A DNA stretch of 62,042 nt from an uncultured Bacteroidales bacterium (GCA_903911085.1 CAIWCC010000124.1:1-62042), one strand, 5' to 3'. Numbered from the stretch's first letter, positions 20,036 through 29,958 are shown. A program made the numbers and translations. The notes: a model not told the origin generated them from the sequence alone.

Positions 20036-20359
20036 TTAGTTTCCGCGAAATGAAAGGAAAAGTGACGATAATGAATAAATTAAAACAGCCACAACCCACG
20101 AATTTGAATTTGTAAACATTAAATATGCTGCCATTATTAACAGTAAGCTGGCAAATAAACCGCTGCGTGACAATCTTTTGGATCGTAAATCGACAATTGA
20201 GTTATCGAAAGCAATTGTGGCTTGAAGGAAGATGAGAATCGCAGCACCTACTGAAAAAATATACGGTGCGTAGCTGATTTTAAATAATTGAAGTACTGCA
20301 CCGGTAATTGTAATTGTGCCTCCGCTTATAAAAAGTAATTGAGAAAGTTTTTTTTGCAT
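20036..20359 (-). CDS. Conserved small membrane protein
   Basis: 107 residues with about four membrane segments and little between them. I do not recognise a named family. Its ATG overlaps the stop of the DivIC-like gene (TAATG), which implies translational coupling, so a link to the cell envelope or division is possible but unproven. Confidence 0.75.
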   Translation of the reverse strand: MQKKLSQLLFISGGTITITGAVLQLFKISYAPYIFSVGAAILIFLQATIAFDNSIVDLRSKRLSRSGLFASLLLIMAAYLMFTNSNSWVVAVLIYSLSSLFLSFRGN

Positions 20360-20664
20360 TATTCTTTAATTATAAAAATATCTTCATTTCTATTTTTCAT
20401 ATAATATTTTTCCCGCGCGAATTTTTCTAAGTTTTCTTGATTAGATTGAAGTTCATTTTTCTTTTGACGATTGGCTTTAATTTCATCTTGATAGAATTTT
20501 AACTCTTTTTCCATTCGATTAATTTTTTGTGCACTTCTCCACCTTTGAATTAAACTATGTTCATCAAAAAAAGTAACGAAAACAGCAAAAAATATAATTA
20601 CAATCAGATATTTATTTAAAAATATTGATTTTAAAATTTTCTCTTTTTTCTCAGTTTTAGGCAT
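20359..20664 (-). CDS. FtsB/DivIC-family septum formation initiator
   Basis: 101 residues: a short basic N-terminus, one membrane segment (about 19-36), a coiled coil (MEKELKFYQDEIKANRQKKNELQ) and the typical tail NLEKFAREKYYMKNRNEDIFII. It should take part in the FtsB/FtsL/FtsQ complex at the division site. It is coupled to the following small membrane protein. Confidence 0.88.
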   Translation of the reverse strand: MPKTEKKEKILKSIFLNKYLIVIIFFAVFVTFFDEHSLIQRWRSAQKINRMEKELKFYQDEIKANRQKKNELQSNQENLEKFAREKYYMKNRNEDIFIIKE

Positions 20665-20909
20665 AATAAAACAATTTGAAAATTAATTGAATGTATATCA
20701 GTAATATATGGCTGTATTGCTATTGCTCCAAAAGAAAATGTTTCTATTCTAAAGAGTATTCAAAAAATCATTTTTTTACATATTAGCAATTTACGGCAAA
20801 GATAATCAATTATTACGAAACAGCTTTTTTTTGATGAAAATAATTGATGTTAATGAATTTTTGAAATAACTATCAATATTTAATTATGAAATTAAAATAC
20901 TGTTTGAAT

Positions 20910-22103
20910 CTATAATTTGTTGATTGTTTGGTAATTATCTGAAAGAATAACCTTCATCATTGGTCTATAATAATCCCAAAAGAAACTGATGCGTTCTTGA
21001 GCATTACTTTGGTAGAAAAAAATGTTTATATATTCAATCCATTTGAATTTTGCAGATTTTAGACCGATGGGATTGTCGCAAAAATCGCCAGCAAAATAAT
21101 GAAATTTATAGTCGGTGCTGTCATGTTCTATAGCAGCAGGAAATGTTTCAGGAATTCCATATTGTTTCAATAAAGCTCTTCCAACTGCATTTGGTGAGAG
21201 TTTATAAGTAGAAACCACCTTGTTATTGGTATTTGTAGCAATTATATCAAACCAGAATGGATATTTCATTTCGGCTGGCAAATTGTATTTTTTTGTATAG
21301 ATATTTGATGTGTGAATGATAGGAAGTTCAATTTCTAAATGGGTTTTGTTTTCAAGAATTTCAATTTTATCGTCGTCCCTCACAAATACGATTCCAGAAT
21401 TATGAAACGGCCATTTGTGGTTGTGCTGAGTAAGATAATTTCTTTTCAACCATTTTGGCAACTCTTTGTTTTTTATTGTGTCGAGCGTTTCGTAATATCT
21501 TCCAACCCAGCCTGTCCATTGCATTTCAAATTCTTTTTCAAATTCACGTCTTATGTTTGTAGCAGTAGGAGAGGCTATTACATTGAATTCTGTGATTATG
21601 AGTTTTTTCTTTTTTTTCATTTTCTGAAGCAGTAAAAACTCATTATGTGTCATACCACCATAAATTTTTTTGGTATGTTCCATCGAATTATCAATTTTGT
21701 TGTTTTTGTAAGGCGCAACGTTTGGATAGCGTTCGTACCATTCGCCATCATAAATGCCATAAAGGTCGGTATAATAGGCCATGTCTGAATTGCTGACAAG
21801 CGAGTCCAATGAAATTTCGTTGAATGTATTAAAGTCTTTTGTTTTGTACAACCCACTATCGTTCGGAAAAAATCCAAAGTAATCAATTTTGTGATTATGA
21901 GGCTGGTTATTTTTATTATTGTATTTTTCGTTGATTAATAGCCAACTTAGTGAAATATGCTCCTGTGTTTTTGTTTCAAGTACAGTTTTATCTAAAATAA
22001 GTACATCCATTTGTTTTTCTGAGCTGAAAAACCAACTAACGTACAATATTATTGGACTTAACAACAATAACAAAAAAATGATTCCAAATATTCTTTTTAT
22101 CAT
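20910..22103 (-). CDS. Membrane-anchored protein of unknown function (exopolysaccharide operon)
   Basis: 397 residues with one N-terminal membrane helix and a large, presumably periplasmic, soluble domain rich in aromatic residues (GWVGRYYETL, WPFHNSGIVFV, FFWDYYRPMM). I do not recognise the family. Its place as last gene of the seven-gene operon from 29578, 49 bp behind the T9SS glycosidase-like gene, suggests a role in exopolysaccharide handling. A 245-bp AT-rich gap upstream of it (20665-20909) holds nothing I can name. Confidence 0.65.
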   Translation of the reverse strand: MIKRIFGIIFLLLLLSPIILYVSWFFSSEKQMDVLILDKTVLETKTQEHISLSWLLINEKYNNKNNQPHNHKIDYFGFFPNDSGLYKTKDFNTFNEISLDSLVSNSDMAYYTDLYGIYDGEWYERYPNVAPYKNNKIDNSMEHTKKIYGGMTHNEFLLLQKMKKKKKLIITEFNVIASPTATNIRREFEKEFEMQWTGWVGRYYETLDTIKNKELPKWLKRNYLTQHNHKWPFHNSGIVFVRDDDKIEILENKTHLEIELPIIHTSNIYTKKYNLPAEMKYPFWFDIIATNTNNKVVSTYKLSPNAVGRALLKQYGIPETFPAAIEHDSTDYKFHYFAGDFCDNPIGLKSAKFKWIEYINIFFYQSNAQERISFFWDYYRPMMKVILSDNYQTINKL

Positions 22104-22152
22104 AAAGCTAATTCTACGTTACCTCAATATTAATCACCTCAAATCTATACCA

Positions 22153-24720
22153 TTATTTTACCAAAAGTTTATTTGCAAAAATTCTTCCACCAACCTCACT
22201 TACAATGAAATACAAACCCAGATGTAATTTTGAAATGTCTAAAGTATAAGTCTTTTCGTTTAGTATTTGTTGATATAGCATTTTGCCGGATAAATCAAAA
22301 ATCCTTATTGCGCTGATGTTAAGTTCTGAATTTAAAGTTACAAAGTCCTTCGCCGGATTGGGGTATAGTTTAACTAAACTTACTTTACTACCAGTGCCTT
22401 GATTAGCTTCATTTTTTGTAACATTCAAATATACAGTTGTGGGTTTGGATAGGCTTTGACCATCGAATATACAATACCTGAAATTATCGGTGCCATCGTA
22501 ACCTGATTTTGGCAAATAAATAAATGAACCATCTGGGTTTAAGTCCACAAATCCATTATTAGGTGCATCCAAAAGAACTGCTATCAACGTTTCACCGTCT
22601 ACATCAAAATCATTTTTTAGTATGCCTTCTGATGTTGATATTGTATAGGGATATTGTTTGGAGCTTAAGTCAAAAGTGTCGGGGCAAGCAATGGCAATGC
22701 TATTAAAATCAGACATTTGATTGTAGGCTGTCCAATATGATGTTTTAAACTCCTCCGTCACATCTCCGTCAGTAACTGTTTGCCAAGTTGGCCATGTGAA
22801 CCTTGTGTCGGTTTGATATAATTTGTTTTTATACTGAATACTCACCGCAATTCCATCCGACACTTTGGTTTCGGGGTCTGGAGTGGTTTTATTGTCATGA
22901 AATACACGCATTTGCGATGGGTCGACAAATTGCAACAACGTCCAAGGAATGCGAATGCTAATTTTATTGTCATAAATTGTTACCGCATCTTTCGACGAAA
23001 TAGGCTGAAAACTTCTGTTAATGCTCAAATTACCAATAAATTGCACATCTGAAACACTAGAGTTGTTTTTCCAACGTACCAAATTCCAAGGTGCTCCATT
23101 TGTAAGGGTCGATTGAAATTTTTGATTTGCATTTGTCATTTTGTGCCATATACCAAACAAATCATAAGCTTCGGTAACATACAATTCTGCTGAATGCTGA
23201 GTGATATGTAATGCAAATTCGGAACGATTTGGTAAAACGGATGATCCGTTTGGCAACAGTGATTCACCAAGATTGGCACCGTAAGTATCAAAAGCTATCC
23301 AACATTCGCCAAGCACGTCCATTGTTGATTTCAAACCAATTTCCATTTGAAAGAAATCAAAATTAGCAAGTGCCTTAATGTCTTTAATTTCGGCATCAGC
23401 ATCGAATGTTTTCCAAGGAATATATGTGTCTTTTTTTGTGAATTTAACTAATCCAAAATTTTGTTCGGCAGAAGTAATATTATGCCACAAAATTCTGTTT
23501 AAGAAATCTGTTGGATCATTAATCCATGTTTTTTTAAACCATTCATCTATCCACGAAAATTGAATTCCACCGCCTGCATTTGCTGTTTTAATATTATTGA
23601 GTAATCGAAGGTTTGTTTCACCTTGTTTTAATTCATCAAATCCACCATGATTCATTCCATTGGAAGTGTAATGTGCTACACCCCAACTGGATGGCACGCC
23701 GTATTCGGCAATGATTAATGGATATTTGGGATAGTGTTTTTTTAAATCGGTGATATATCCTAAATAGCTATTTGGACCAAAATTATCTCTGAATTGCTGA
23801 TATTTAGTTTCTTTGCCAATAAAATCGGGGTAATATGGATAAGCGTGGTAGCTTATAAAAAAACCTGCTGGCGCATCTATTACATTCACTTTCGACATGT
23901 CTACACACACGGTATCTTCGGTTCGGTTGGGTTCTTCGGGGTGTGTTATTGGGTCAAGTGTTGGCCACGATGAAACGCTTACAGGACGCTCATTATCATA
24001 ATGTTCACTTTCATATTCTAACAAATAATCGATGTTTTTTGTCCACCAAACTTCGGTTGCTGAGCCACCATTAATTGCAAAATGACTTCCAGTAAAATTA
24101 GTTACTTCTTTGTGGTTTTCGTTTGTAGTGAGCACTTCATCAGGGTAAACTTCACGTCCAATTATATAACCCAAATTCCATTTTGATACATCGGCTGTGT
24201 ATTTTCCGTATGCTTTACCATATCTAAAACCAATTTCTCTTTTTCCATGAACACAGTCGAGGTTTTCTTCAATTTCTACTCGAAAAGTATCCGACATTTG
24301 ATACAAATCGTTTTTGTAACCTTCCATTTCCTCATTGAGCCACACACCTTGAAAAAAATACAAAGGATGTTGAGGATGATTTAAATTGTATGTTTTCAGT
24401 TCTTCGTAAAATAGAGGAAAATGTAAAGTGTATATTCTAATACAATTAAAACCTGCTTGTTTTATTTCGCTAAACCAACGACTATATTGCTCCTTTGAAG
24501 CCAATAATTCGCCTGGATATGTGCCAGGTTTTGCAATTCCAAGATTTACGCCTTTGATGAAAAATGGAATATAACTTGTTCCATTCCAGATAGTAAGTTG
24601 TGTACTGTCGACCGAAAACGGCACAGCCACAGTATTCTTTGCTTCTAATTGTAAGCTCAATATACTAATTAGTACAAAAAGAAAGACTAACCTAAGATTA
24701 GATTGAAGAATGTTATACAT
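22153..24720 (-). CDS. Secreted glycoside hydrolase-like protein with T9SS sorting domain
   Basis: 855 residues. Signal peptide, then a (beta/alpha)8-like catalytic region (about 35-420) with FIKGVNLGIAKPG, FNCIRIYTLH, and possible acid residues in LIIAEYGVPSSWG and QFSWIDEW, resembling GH2/GH5-clan barrels. A beta-sandwich middle follows, then a cadherin/Ig-like domain (ILKNDFDVDGETL, GYDGTDNFRYCIFDG), and a C-terminal type IX sorting domain (VKLYPNPAKDFV to GRIFANKLLVK). It is probably exported to the cell surface to trim or process the polysaccharide made by the neighbouring GT2. Substrate unknown. Confidence 0.82.
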   Translation of the reverse strand: MYNILQSNLRLVFLFVLISILSLQLEAKNTVAVPFSVDSTQLTIWNGTSYIPFFIKGVNLGIAKPGTYPGELLASKEQYSRWFSEIKQAGFNCIRIYTLHFPLFYEELKTYNLNHPQHPLYFFQGVWLNEEMEGYKNDLYQMSDTFRVEIEENLDCVHGKREIGFRYGKAYGKYTADVSKWNLGYIIGREVYPDEVLTTNENHKEVTNFTGSHFAINGGSATEVWWTKNIDYLLEYESEHYDNERPVSVSSWPTLDPITHPEEPNRTEDTVCVDMSKVNVIDAPAGFFISYHAYPYYPDFIGKETKYQQFRDNFGPNSYLGYITDLKKHYPKYPLIIAEYGVPSSWGVAHYTSNGMNHGGFDELKQGETNLRLLNNIKTANAGGGIQFSWIDEWFKKTWINDPTDFLNRILWHNITSAEQNFGLVKFTKKDTYIPWKTFDADAEIKDIKALANFDFFQMEIGLKSTMDVLGECWIAFDTYGANLGESLLPNGSSVLPNRSEFALHITQHSAELYVTEAYDLFGIWHKMTNANQKFQSTLTNGAPWNLVRWKNNSSVSDVQFIGNLSINRSFQPISSKDAVTIYDNKISIRIPWTLLQFVDPSQMRVFHDNKTTPDPETKVSDGIAVSIQYKNKLYQTDTRFTWPTWQTVTDGDVTEEFKTSYWTAYNQMSDFNSIAIACPDTFDLSSKQYPYTISTSEGILKNDFDVDGETLIAVLLDAPNNGFVDLNPDGSFIYLPKSGYDGTDNFRYCIFDGQSLSKPTTVYLNVTKNEANQGTGSKVSLVKLYPNPAKDFVTLNSELNISAIRIFDLSGKMLYQQILNEKTYTLDISKLHLGLYFIVSEVGGRIFANKLLVK

Positions 24721-24748
24721 TTTACTTATAATTGTTTGATTTGATAAC

Positions 24749-25204
24749 CTATTGGTGATTTTTTTCGTTCAAAACACGTTTAACATCCTCTGCATATTTT
24801 CTGTCTATTTCGGCGATGTGCATCAAAAACCACTTTCGCATAAAAACTATTATTTGGTCAATTAATACTGAGTTTTTATACGTTTCAGCTATTTTAAACT
24901 CCTCAATTTTTTTCTTGAAAAACTTATGTTGTAATATGTGTGAATCAAAATCAGCATAATTTGATTTAATGAGTAGCGCCTCTTCAGTTCTGAAATGTAT
25001 ATTCGTGTATTTTTCTAACTCTAAAATGGAATCCTTCATTTTATTGCACAAGATATCTTCATTATTCATAGCTTTCAATTTATCAAACAAATCAAAGAAT
25101 CCTGCATGTTGCTTGTCTATTGGTTCAATACCAAGCGAATAGCTATCGTTCCAAGTTTGATTTATGTTTGTATCGTTTGTTAAGCTAATGTCTGTTTGTG
25201 TCAT
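24749..25204 (-). CDS. Bacteriohemerythrin
   Basis: 151 residues. The diiron ligands of the hemerythrin fold are all visible: H33 in DKQHAGFF, H70 and E74 in HFRTEE, H89 and H93 in HILQH, and H129 and D134 in HIAEID. The fold binds O2 reversibly. Its position between the GT2 and the T9SS protein (31 and 28 bp gaps) suggests oxygen-linked control or supply in exopolysaccharide synthesis; that is inference. Confidence 0.93.
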   Translation of the reverse strand: MTQTDISLTNDTNINQTWNDSYSLGIEPIDKQHAGFFDLFDKLKAMNNEDILCNKMKDSILELEKYTNIHFRTEEALLIKSNYADFDSHILQHKFFKKKIEEFKIAETYKNSVLIDQIIVFMRKWFLMHIAEIDRKYAEDVKRVLNEKNHQ

Positions 25205-25235
25205 AATCTTTATAAATGGAGCATTTTGTAAAAGT

Positions 25236-26663
25236 TTATTTTGATTTTGTAAATCCAGTTCTTGTCATATTTCCCCAACCATTTTTACTTTTTCTGAAAA
25301 AGAAATCGAAATTTCCTGATAATGAAAAGAACATATTCAGTGGTTGAAAAATTATCATTTCAAGAAACATGAGCAAAATAGATTGAGATATATAACCTGC
25401 ACCTTTATATCTATTGTAAGTGTAAGCTTCAAAAAAAATTGAAAATAGCGAGTACGACATTGAGAACGTTAGTACAAAAAGCAATAAAGTGAGAAATACC
25501 TGAATATTTAATAATCCAAACAATGATATAAAGAATACATAAACTATTCCAAGTGATTGAATGATTGGGGCCAACCACTCAAATATAACCCAGTATGGAA
25601 AACTTAACATGCCAATTAAACCATATTTTGGATTCAAAAACATTTTTTGGTGTTTTCGTATCGTATCTATCCCACCACGCGTCCATCTGTTTCTTTGACG
25701 TGATAGAATTTTCAATGACTCAGGCACTTCAGTCCAACATAGAGGATCGGGAATGAATGCAACTCGGTATTTCTTTTTCTCCACATCGTGCATATATCTG
25801 CGCAATCTCACCACTAATTCCAAATCTTCGCCAACAGTTGTTTTGTCGTAACCACCTACTTTTATTACGCGTTGGCGATCGAAAAGGCCGAATGCACCTG
25901 ATATTATTAGCAATCCGTTCAGTCTGCTCCAAGCCATTCTACCTAACGTAAAAGCTCTAAAATATTCTAGTACTTGAAATTTTGCCCAAATATTTTTTGG
26001 ATAATTTACTTTAGAAATCCTTCCATCGGTAATTTCACACGAATTGGCTATGCGAACCACACCACCCGATGCTATTACAATATGTTTGGAGTCATCAATA
26101 AATGGTTTTACCATTTTCAAAATTGCATCTGGCTCAATAATGCAATCAACGTCTAATGCTAAAAACAATTCATTTTGCGAAATGTTTATTCCAGCGTTCA
26201 ATGCATCAGCTTTACCACCATTCTCTTTATCAATTATTAGCAAATGATTGTATGCTGGATTAAGTGACTGGTAAATTGCTTTGATATTGGCACATGGTAT
26301 TTTTAACTCATAGGCGCGTTCAACTTTTACCAAATCAAAATAATTAATCACCTTGTTTAGGCTGTCATCCTTACTTCCATCGTTTACAATTATTATTTCA
26401 AAATCTTTGTATTGTAAAGCTAATAAGCATTTTATGTTGTCTATTATTGTTTTTTCTTCGTTGTAGGCAGGCGCAATTATCGAAACAGTTGGTAATTTTT
26501 CATAAGACAACATGCCTTTATAATTCACATATTTATTTTTGCTGGAGTATTTTCGTAGTTCCAATACAGAAAATGCTGCCGTGAAAATATACATTGTGAA
26601 TAACGCGCAAGCGTAAATAAAGAAAATTGAATTTATTATCTCAATATAATATGCTAAATTCAT
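25236..26663 (-). CDS. Processive family 2 glycosyltransferase (PgaC/BcsA-like)
   Basis: 475 residues: an N-terminal membrane helix, GT-A domain with PAYNEE, NDGS (94-97), the DxD motif in LALDVDC (171-173), GEDLELVVRLR and the processive signature QRNRW, then three to four C-terminal membrane segments. It is predicted to polymerise a beta-linked glycan at the inner membrane. No PilZ domain is seen. It sits 4 bp behind the repeat-rich membrane protein, so the two are probably coupled. Confidence 0.92.
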   Translation of the reverse strand: MNLAYYIEIINSIFFIYACALFTMYIFTAAFSVLELRKYSSKNKYVNYKGMLSYEKLPTVSIIAPAYNEEKTIIDNIKCLLALQYKDFEIIIVNDGSKDDSLNKVINYFDLVKVERAYELKIPCANIKAIYQSLNPAYNHLLIIDKENGGKADALNAGINISQNELFLALDVDCIIEPDAILKMVKPFIDDSKHIVIASGGVVRIANSCEITDGRISKVNYPKNIWAKFQVLEYFRAFTLGRMAWSRLNGLLIISGAFGLFDRQRVIKVGGYDKTTVGEDLELVVRLRRYMHDVEKKKYRVAFIPDPLCWTEVPESLKILSRQRNRWTRGGIDTIRKHQKMFLNPKYGLIGMLSFPYWVIFEWLAPIIQSLGIVYVFFISLFGLLNIQVFLTLLLFVLTFSMSYSLFSIFFEAYTYNRYKGAGYISQSILLMFLEMIIFQPLNMFFSLSGNFDFFFRKSKNGWGNMTRTGFTKSK

Positions 26664-26667
26664 ACTT

Positions 26668-27894
26668 TTATACTAAATTAAAATCTAAAACTTGCAAACA
26701 TGAATGTCTTATCAGTAAGTCATTAGAATGTTTGAATCTTTCAACGCTTGTTAAATCAATGTCTAATAAAACTCGTATTGCTTCAACTTTAATAGGTAAT
26801 GATTTGTTTTCGACTACCCAATTTAAAAATTTTATTTTTTCAACCGTGTTTTTGTAGTTTACAATTTGTTGAACAATAAGTAATTGTGCTTTTTCGGTTG
26901 CAATTTCAAATGTGTACATTAGGAAATCATAATCTGATTGTTCATCTGCAAATGAAATAAATGTCAAAAAAGCCTCTTCGCTTACAAATTCGTTTATATT
27001 GCTGATTTTCATTTTTATTTCACTTTTTAACTCTTTGCGTTTGTTGATACGTGCAAGCATAATGCCCAAACCAGAGATATGAGTATTTTCAGAATTTATA
27101 AGATCAAGATAATCAATATTTTTTGTTTTCATTTGGAGTATTGTCTTAACCATGATATTAATATCCCAAATTGTAAGTTTTATTTTATATTCATTCAAAA
27201 AATGGAGACTGTCATACATTCCTAATTTAAGTATTGAAACCAATGCTTCGGTATGCAAAACATTGTTTTTTCTGTTGACAAGTTTTAAAATGTAATTATC
27301 ATAACCTTCGAGTTGAAAATCAGAAATGATTTTTAATGCAAACAACTTGTGTCGCAACAGTGGTGAGTGCAAATAGGCAAAGATTAGATAATCATATTTT
27401 AACGAAGTTAGAAATTGCAAATTGCTTATTCGTCCGTCACCAATAATTTGAACATTTACCTTTCGTAACAAATTTAAAAACACACGTTTTTTATAATCGC
27501 TATTTAATAAATGCTTAATTTTTTGAATTTCGTTTCTTCTTTTTTCACGCGTATATTCGGCTTCTGAGAACATAAATTCAAACTGATTTTCTGCAAATAA
27601 ATTAAGGTATTTATTATAAATCTTTTCCCGTCTGTTTTTACTTATATAATAATATGACATGTAAGCCGAAATAATAACAAACGCCATTATAAATACAAAA
27701 ATAAGATACTCTACAGCATATAGCCATGTAGGTATATCTTTGGTCATTTGAAATATAGGATTGAAAAGCTTTTCTGTACCAAAAGAAACATGCGGAACTT
27801 TGTAGAAATAAAATCCTCCTAAAAATATAAGAAATAATCCCAAAAGAAACCCTCTGAGTAGAAAATATCTCAAATATAAAGTAACAGTTTTCAT
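26668..27894 (-). CDS. Membrane protein with HEAT-like helical repeats
   Basis: 408 residues. Two N-terminal membrane segments (about 12-30 and 55-80) are followed by an all-helical region with degenerate HEAT-like repeats (SPLLRHKLFALKIISDF, LHTEALVSILKLG, LPIKVEAIRVLLDI). Such domains are usually protein-protein scaffolds. Gene order with the YaiO barrel and GT2 suggests a periplasmic or inner-membrane link between synthase and exporter. The start codon is the first ATG. Confidence 0.75.
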   Translation of the reverse strand: MKTVTLYLRYFLLRGFLLGLFLIFLGGFYFYKVPHVSFGTEKLFNPIFQMTKDIPTWLYAVEYLIFVFIMAFVIISAYMSYYYISKNRREKIYNKYLNLFAENQFEFMFSEAEYTREKRRNEIQKIKHLLNSDYKKRVFLNLLRKVNVQIIGDGRISNLQFLTSLKYDYLIFAYLHSPLLRHKLFALKIISDFQLEGYDNYILKLVNRKNNVLHTEALVSILKLGMYDSLHFLNEYKIKLTIWDINIMVKTILQMKTKNIDYLDLINSENTHISGLGIMLARINKRKELKSEIKMKISNINEFVSEEAFLTFISFADEQSDYDFLMYTFEIATEKAQLLIVQQIVNYKNTVEKIKFLNWVVENKSLPIKVEAIRVLLDIDLTSVERFKHSNDLLIRHSCLQVLDFNLV

Positions 27895-27952
27895 TGGAAT
27901 TAAGAATTTTGGGTGTAATAAGTCAAAAGCATGAAATTCAGTATTAAATATT

Positions 27953-29188
27953 TTATCTTAGTCTAATTTTATATCCCAAATCAATTGTAAATCTGTTTCT
28001 ATAAGGTTTTGTAGCGTCATATTCTTCACTGATATACCCAAGACCTATGCGAAAGTCTGAAATCCTATTCAACATAAAATTTTTCTCAACTTTTATTTTA
28101 TAAGCATTCAGCTGGTTGAAACTACTTATTGCCGAGTTTGCAAAAATGTCATCGGGCGAATTACCAAATCCGAGTTCAAGTCCCCAATAATTAAGTTCGT
28201 TTTTTCCAAAATACTTATAAGTACCTATCAAAGTCAGCGATTTAGAACTTTTTTGTGTCACATAAAATGGACGAATATCCATAAAGTTTCTGCCAAAATA
28301 CTTTCCCAAATGCCCAGTAAATATGAAAACTTGTGAATTTTGATATCCCATAAAACGCATACCTAATGATGCTTCTCTTTTATATTTTAAAGGAAAATAA
28401 TATTCAACGCCTAATCGATGGCGAGGGAAAAGAATAGAACCAATCGAATAGTCATAATTAAAATAAAAATACTGTTCTCTCACCATTTGCAAATAGAAAT
28501 CAGTACCAATTTGCAAGTCGTTTTTTCCAAATCTATTGGCCCAATTTATATGTGGTGCCAAGGTATGTTGTCCCAATTGGAACGAATATCCCAAACTGCC
28601 AAGATGTCGAGAAGGATCGTTGTCGAAAACATCGAGACTATAGTTTGCCGACACGATATGCGTGTTGCGTTTTATTAATAAGCTGTTGTATAGGCTATTA
28701 AATGGTTCTTGCTTCAGCATTAATTTGTTTTTGGGCGCTTCGGCTATTTTAACTCCTTCTGAGTATGCTTTTAATTCAGTATAAGCAATAAGTCTTTTTT
28801 TGAGAATGTCAGCTGAGGAATAATTGTTTTGTTCGGCAATGTTGCAACTTTCCAGAAGCAAATCATATTGGTGAGAACGCATTAATATATTAGTCCAAGT
28901 TTCGTATAAATCTGCCTGTTGGTAGTTTATTGATTTTGCTTTTTTAATATAAATTAAAGCACTGTCATTTTTTAGTTGCCACGAATATACATTGGCAATA
29001 AAAACCATAATATCACCACGTTTAGTATCGGTACTTAGCGCATACTTGGCAATTTTAATGGAATTGTCAAATTGTTGGTTTTTGGATACTGCTATAGCTG
29101 ATGAGAATATTGAATCGGTATTTTGCTGTGCATTAATGATTTGTACGGAACAAAAAATAAGAATATAAATATATAAAACAGTTTTCAT
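27953..29188 (-). CDS. YaiO-family outer membrane beta-barrel protein with TPR region
   Basis: 411 residues. Signal peptide ending NA before QQNTDS; TPR-like helices (about 25-165, e.g. QADLYETWTNILMRSHQY); then a C-terminal beta barrel from about 175 with alternating strands ending YRNRFTIDLGYKIRLR. The architecture matches YaiO/PgaA-type outer-membrane proteins, which pass or bind secreted polysaccharide. Second gene of the operon. Confidence 0.85.
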   Translation of the reverse strand: MKTVLYIYILIFCSVQIINAQQNTDSIFSSAIAVSKNQQFDNSIKIAKYALSTDTKRGDIMVFIANVYSWQLKNDSALIYIKKAKSINYQQADLYETWTNILMRSHQYDLLLESCNIAEQNNYSSADILKKRLIAYTELKAYSEGVKIAEAPKNKLMLKQEPFNSLYNSLLIKRNTHIVSANYSLDVFDNDPSRHLGSLGYSFQLGQHTLAPHINWANRFGKNDLQIGTDFYLQMVREQYFYFNYDYSIGSILFPRHRLGVEYYFPLKYKREASLGMRFMGYQNSQVFIFTGHLGKYFGRNFMDIRPFYVTQKSSKSLTLIGTYKYFGKNELNYWGLELGFGNSPDDIFANSAISSFNQLNAYKIKVEKNFMLNRISDFRIGLGYISEEYDATKPYRNRFTIDLGYKIRLR

Positions 29189-29206
29189 AAAATCATATAG
29201 TTAAAT

Positions 29207-29578
29207 TCATTGAAAAGGTAATGTTGCAATTTCATCTGTTATTTTATGGGGATCGAAAGGTTTGTTAACTATCAAACTAACACCAAGTTGTTTTGCCTTT
29301 AGAATGTAAGATGGTGTAACAATTTCAGTAAAAAACCAAACAGGAGCAACTATAAGTTTTGTGGTTCTGATATATTGTATTAGTTCAATACTCGAAATAC
29401 TTGTTGTTCCACCATCCAAAAGTATTAATTTACATGTTGTTGAATCCACTTTTTCATTTATTTCCCGTATTGATTTACAAATAGTTATATTCACATTCAT
29501 CATTTTTCTTTTCAAAAGTATTAAAAACAAATGGGGAAACAATACATCATCCGAGATAATTGTGATATTTAGGTTCAT
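29207..29578 (-). CDS. Receiver-like response regulator domain protein
   Basis: 123 residues, a single CheY-like domain. CKLILLDGGT holds the likely phospho-acceptor Asp, and LIVNKPFDP the conserved Lys. The N-terminal acidic pair is weak (IISDDV). No output domain. It heads the exopolysaccharide operon, 18 bp before the YaiO gene, and is the likely signalling input. Sequence is divergent, so it may be a pseudo-receiver. Confidence 0.72.
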   Translation of the reverse strand: MNLNITIISDDVLFPHLFLILLKRKMMNVNITICKSIREINEKVDSTTCKLILLDGGTTSISSIELIQYIRTTKLIVAPVWFFTEIVTPSYILKAKQLGVSLIVNKPFDPHKITDEIATLPFQ

Positions 29579-29663
29579 ATATTTTTTTTGCTTTTAGAGT
29601 TCACTCTATAAGAATCTATATTTTTTAAACGTATCAATTTAGATTTGGTTTATAAAATTTAAA

Positions 29664-29671
29664 CAAAAGTA
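29664..29671 (-). promoter_or_regulatory. Candidate -7 box of the exopolysaccharide operon
   Basis: Minus-strand TACTTTTG about 85 bp before the receiver-like gene; no clear -33 TTG at 19-21 bp. Confidence 0.4.
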
Positions 29672-29863
29672 CAAATAATTTACATCAAAATTCGATTTTG
29701 TTGAACTTTAGTAAGTGAAATGTCTTTTTCTTTTTCATTTATTATGCATGAGTCTAGTAAAGCTGTAATAGTGGTTTTGGGGAATGCTTAAATTTAAATT
29801 CATTGATTTTATTGGGTGTTTATTTGAAAAGTTCGCTTGTTGAATTGCTGTTCTTATAATCGC

Positions 29864-29900
29864 AAAATCAAATTATACGCATTTTAAAAACAAATTGTAC
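29864..29900. repeat. Two 15-bp direct repeats near the prophage end
   Basis: AAAATCAAATTATAC (29864-29878) and AAAAACAAATTGTAC (29886-29900) agree at 13 of 15 positions and start 22 bp apart. They lie in the 406-bp gene-free AT-rich gap 29579-29985, between the last host gene and the first phage gene. Candidate transposase-binding repeats of the phage end; otherwise I see nothing in this gap but the terminator at 29927. Confidence 0.35.
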
Positions 29901-29926
29901 ATTTTTCAACCTACCACACACAAACA

Positions 29927-29958
29927 AAATAGGCAGCCGTTAATACAGCTGCCTATTT
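29927..29958 (-). terminator. Terminator at the prophage left end
   Basis: Arms AAATAGGCAGC and GCTGCCTATTT, 11 bp perfect, 10-base loop, followed on the minus strand by TTTTG. It ends the leftward transcript of the modification module. Confidence 0.85.

Noticed and set aside
29579-29926. tRNA attachment site for an integrase-type prophage
   Set aside because: No tRNA-like sequence and no integrase are visible; the gene content is Mu-like, which does not need one.
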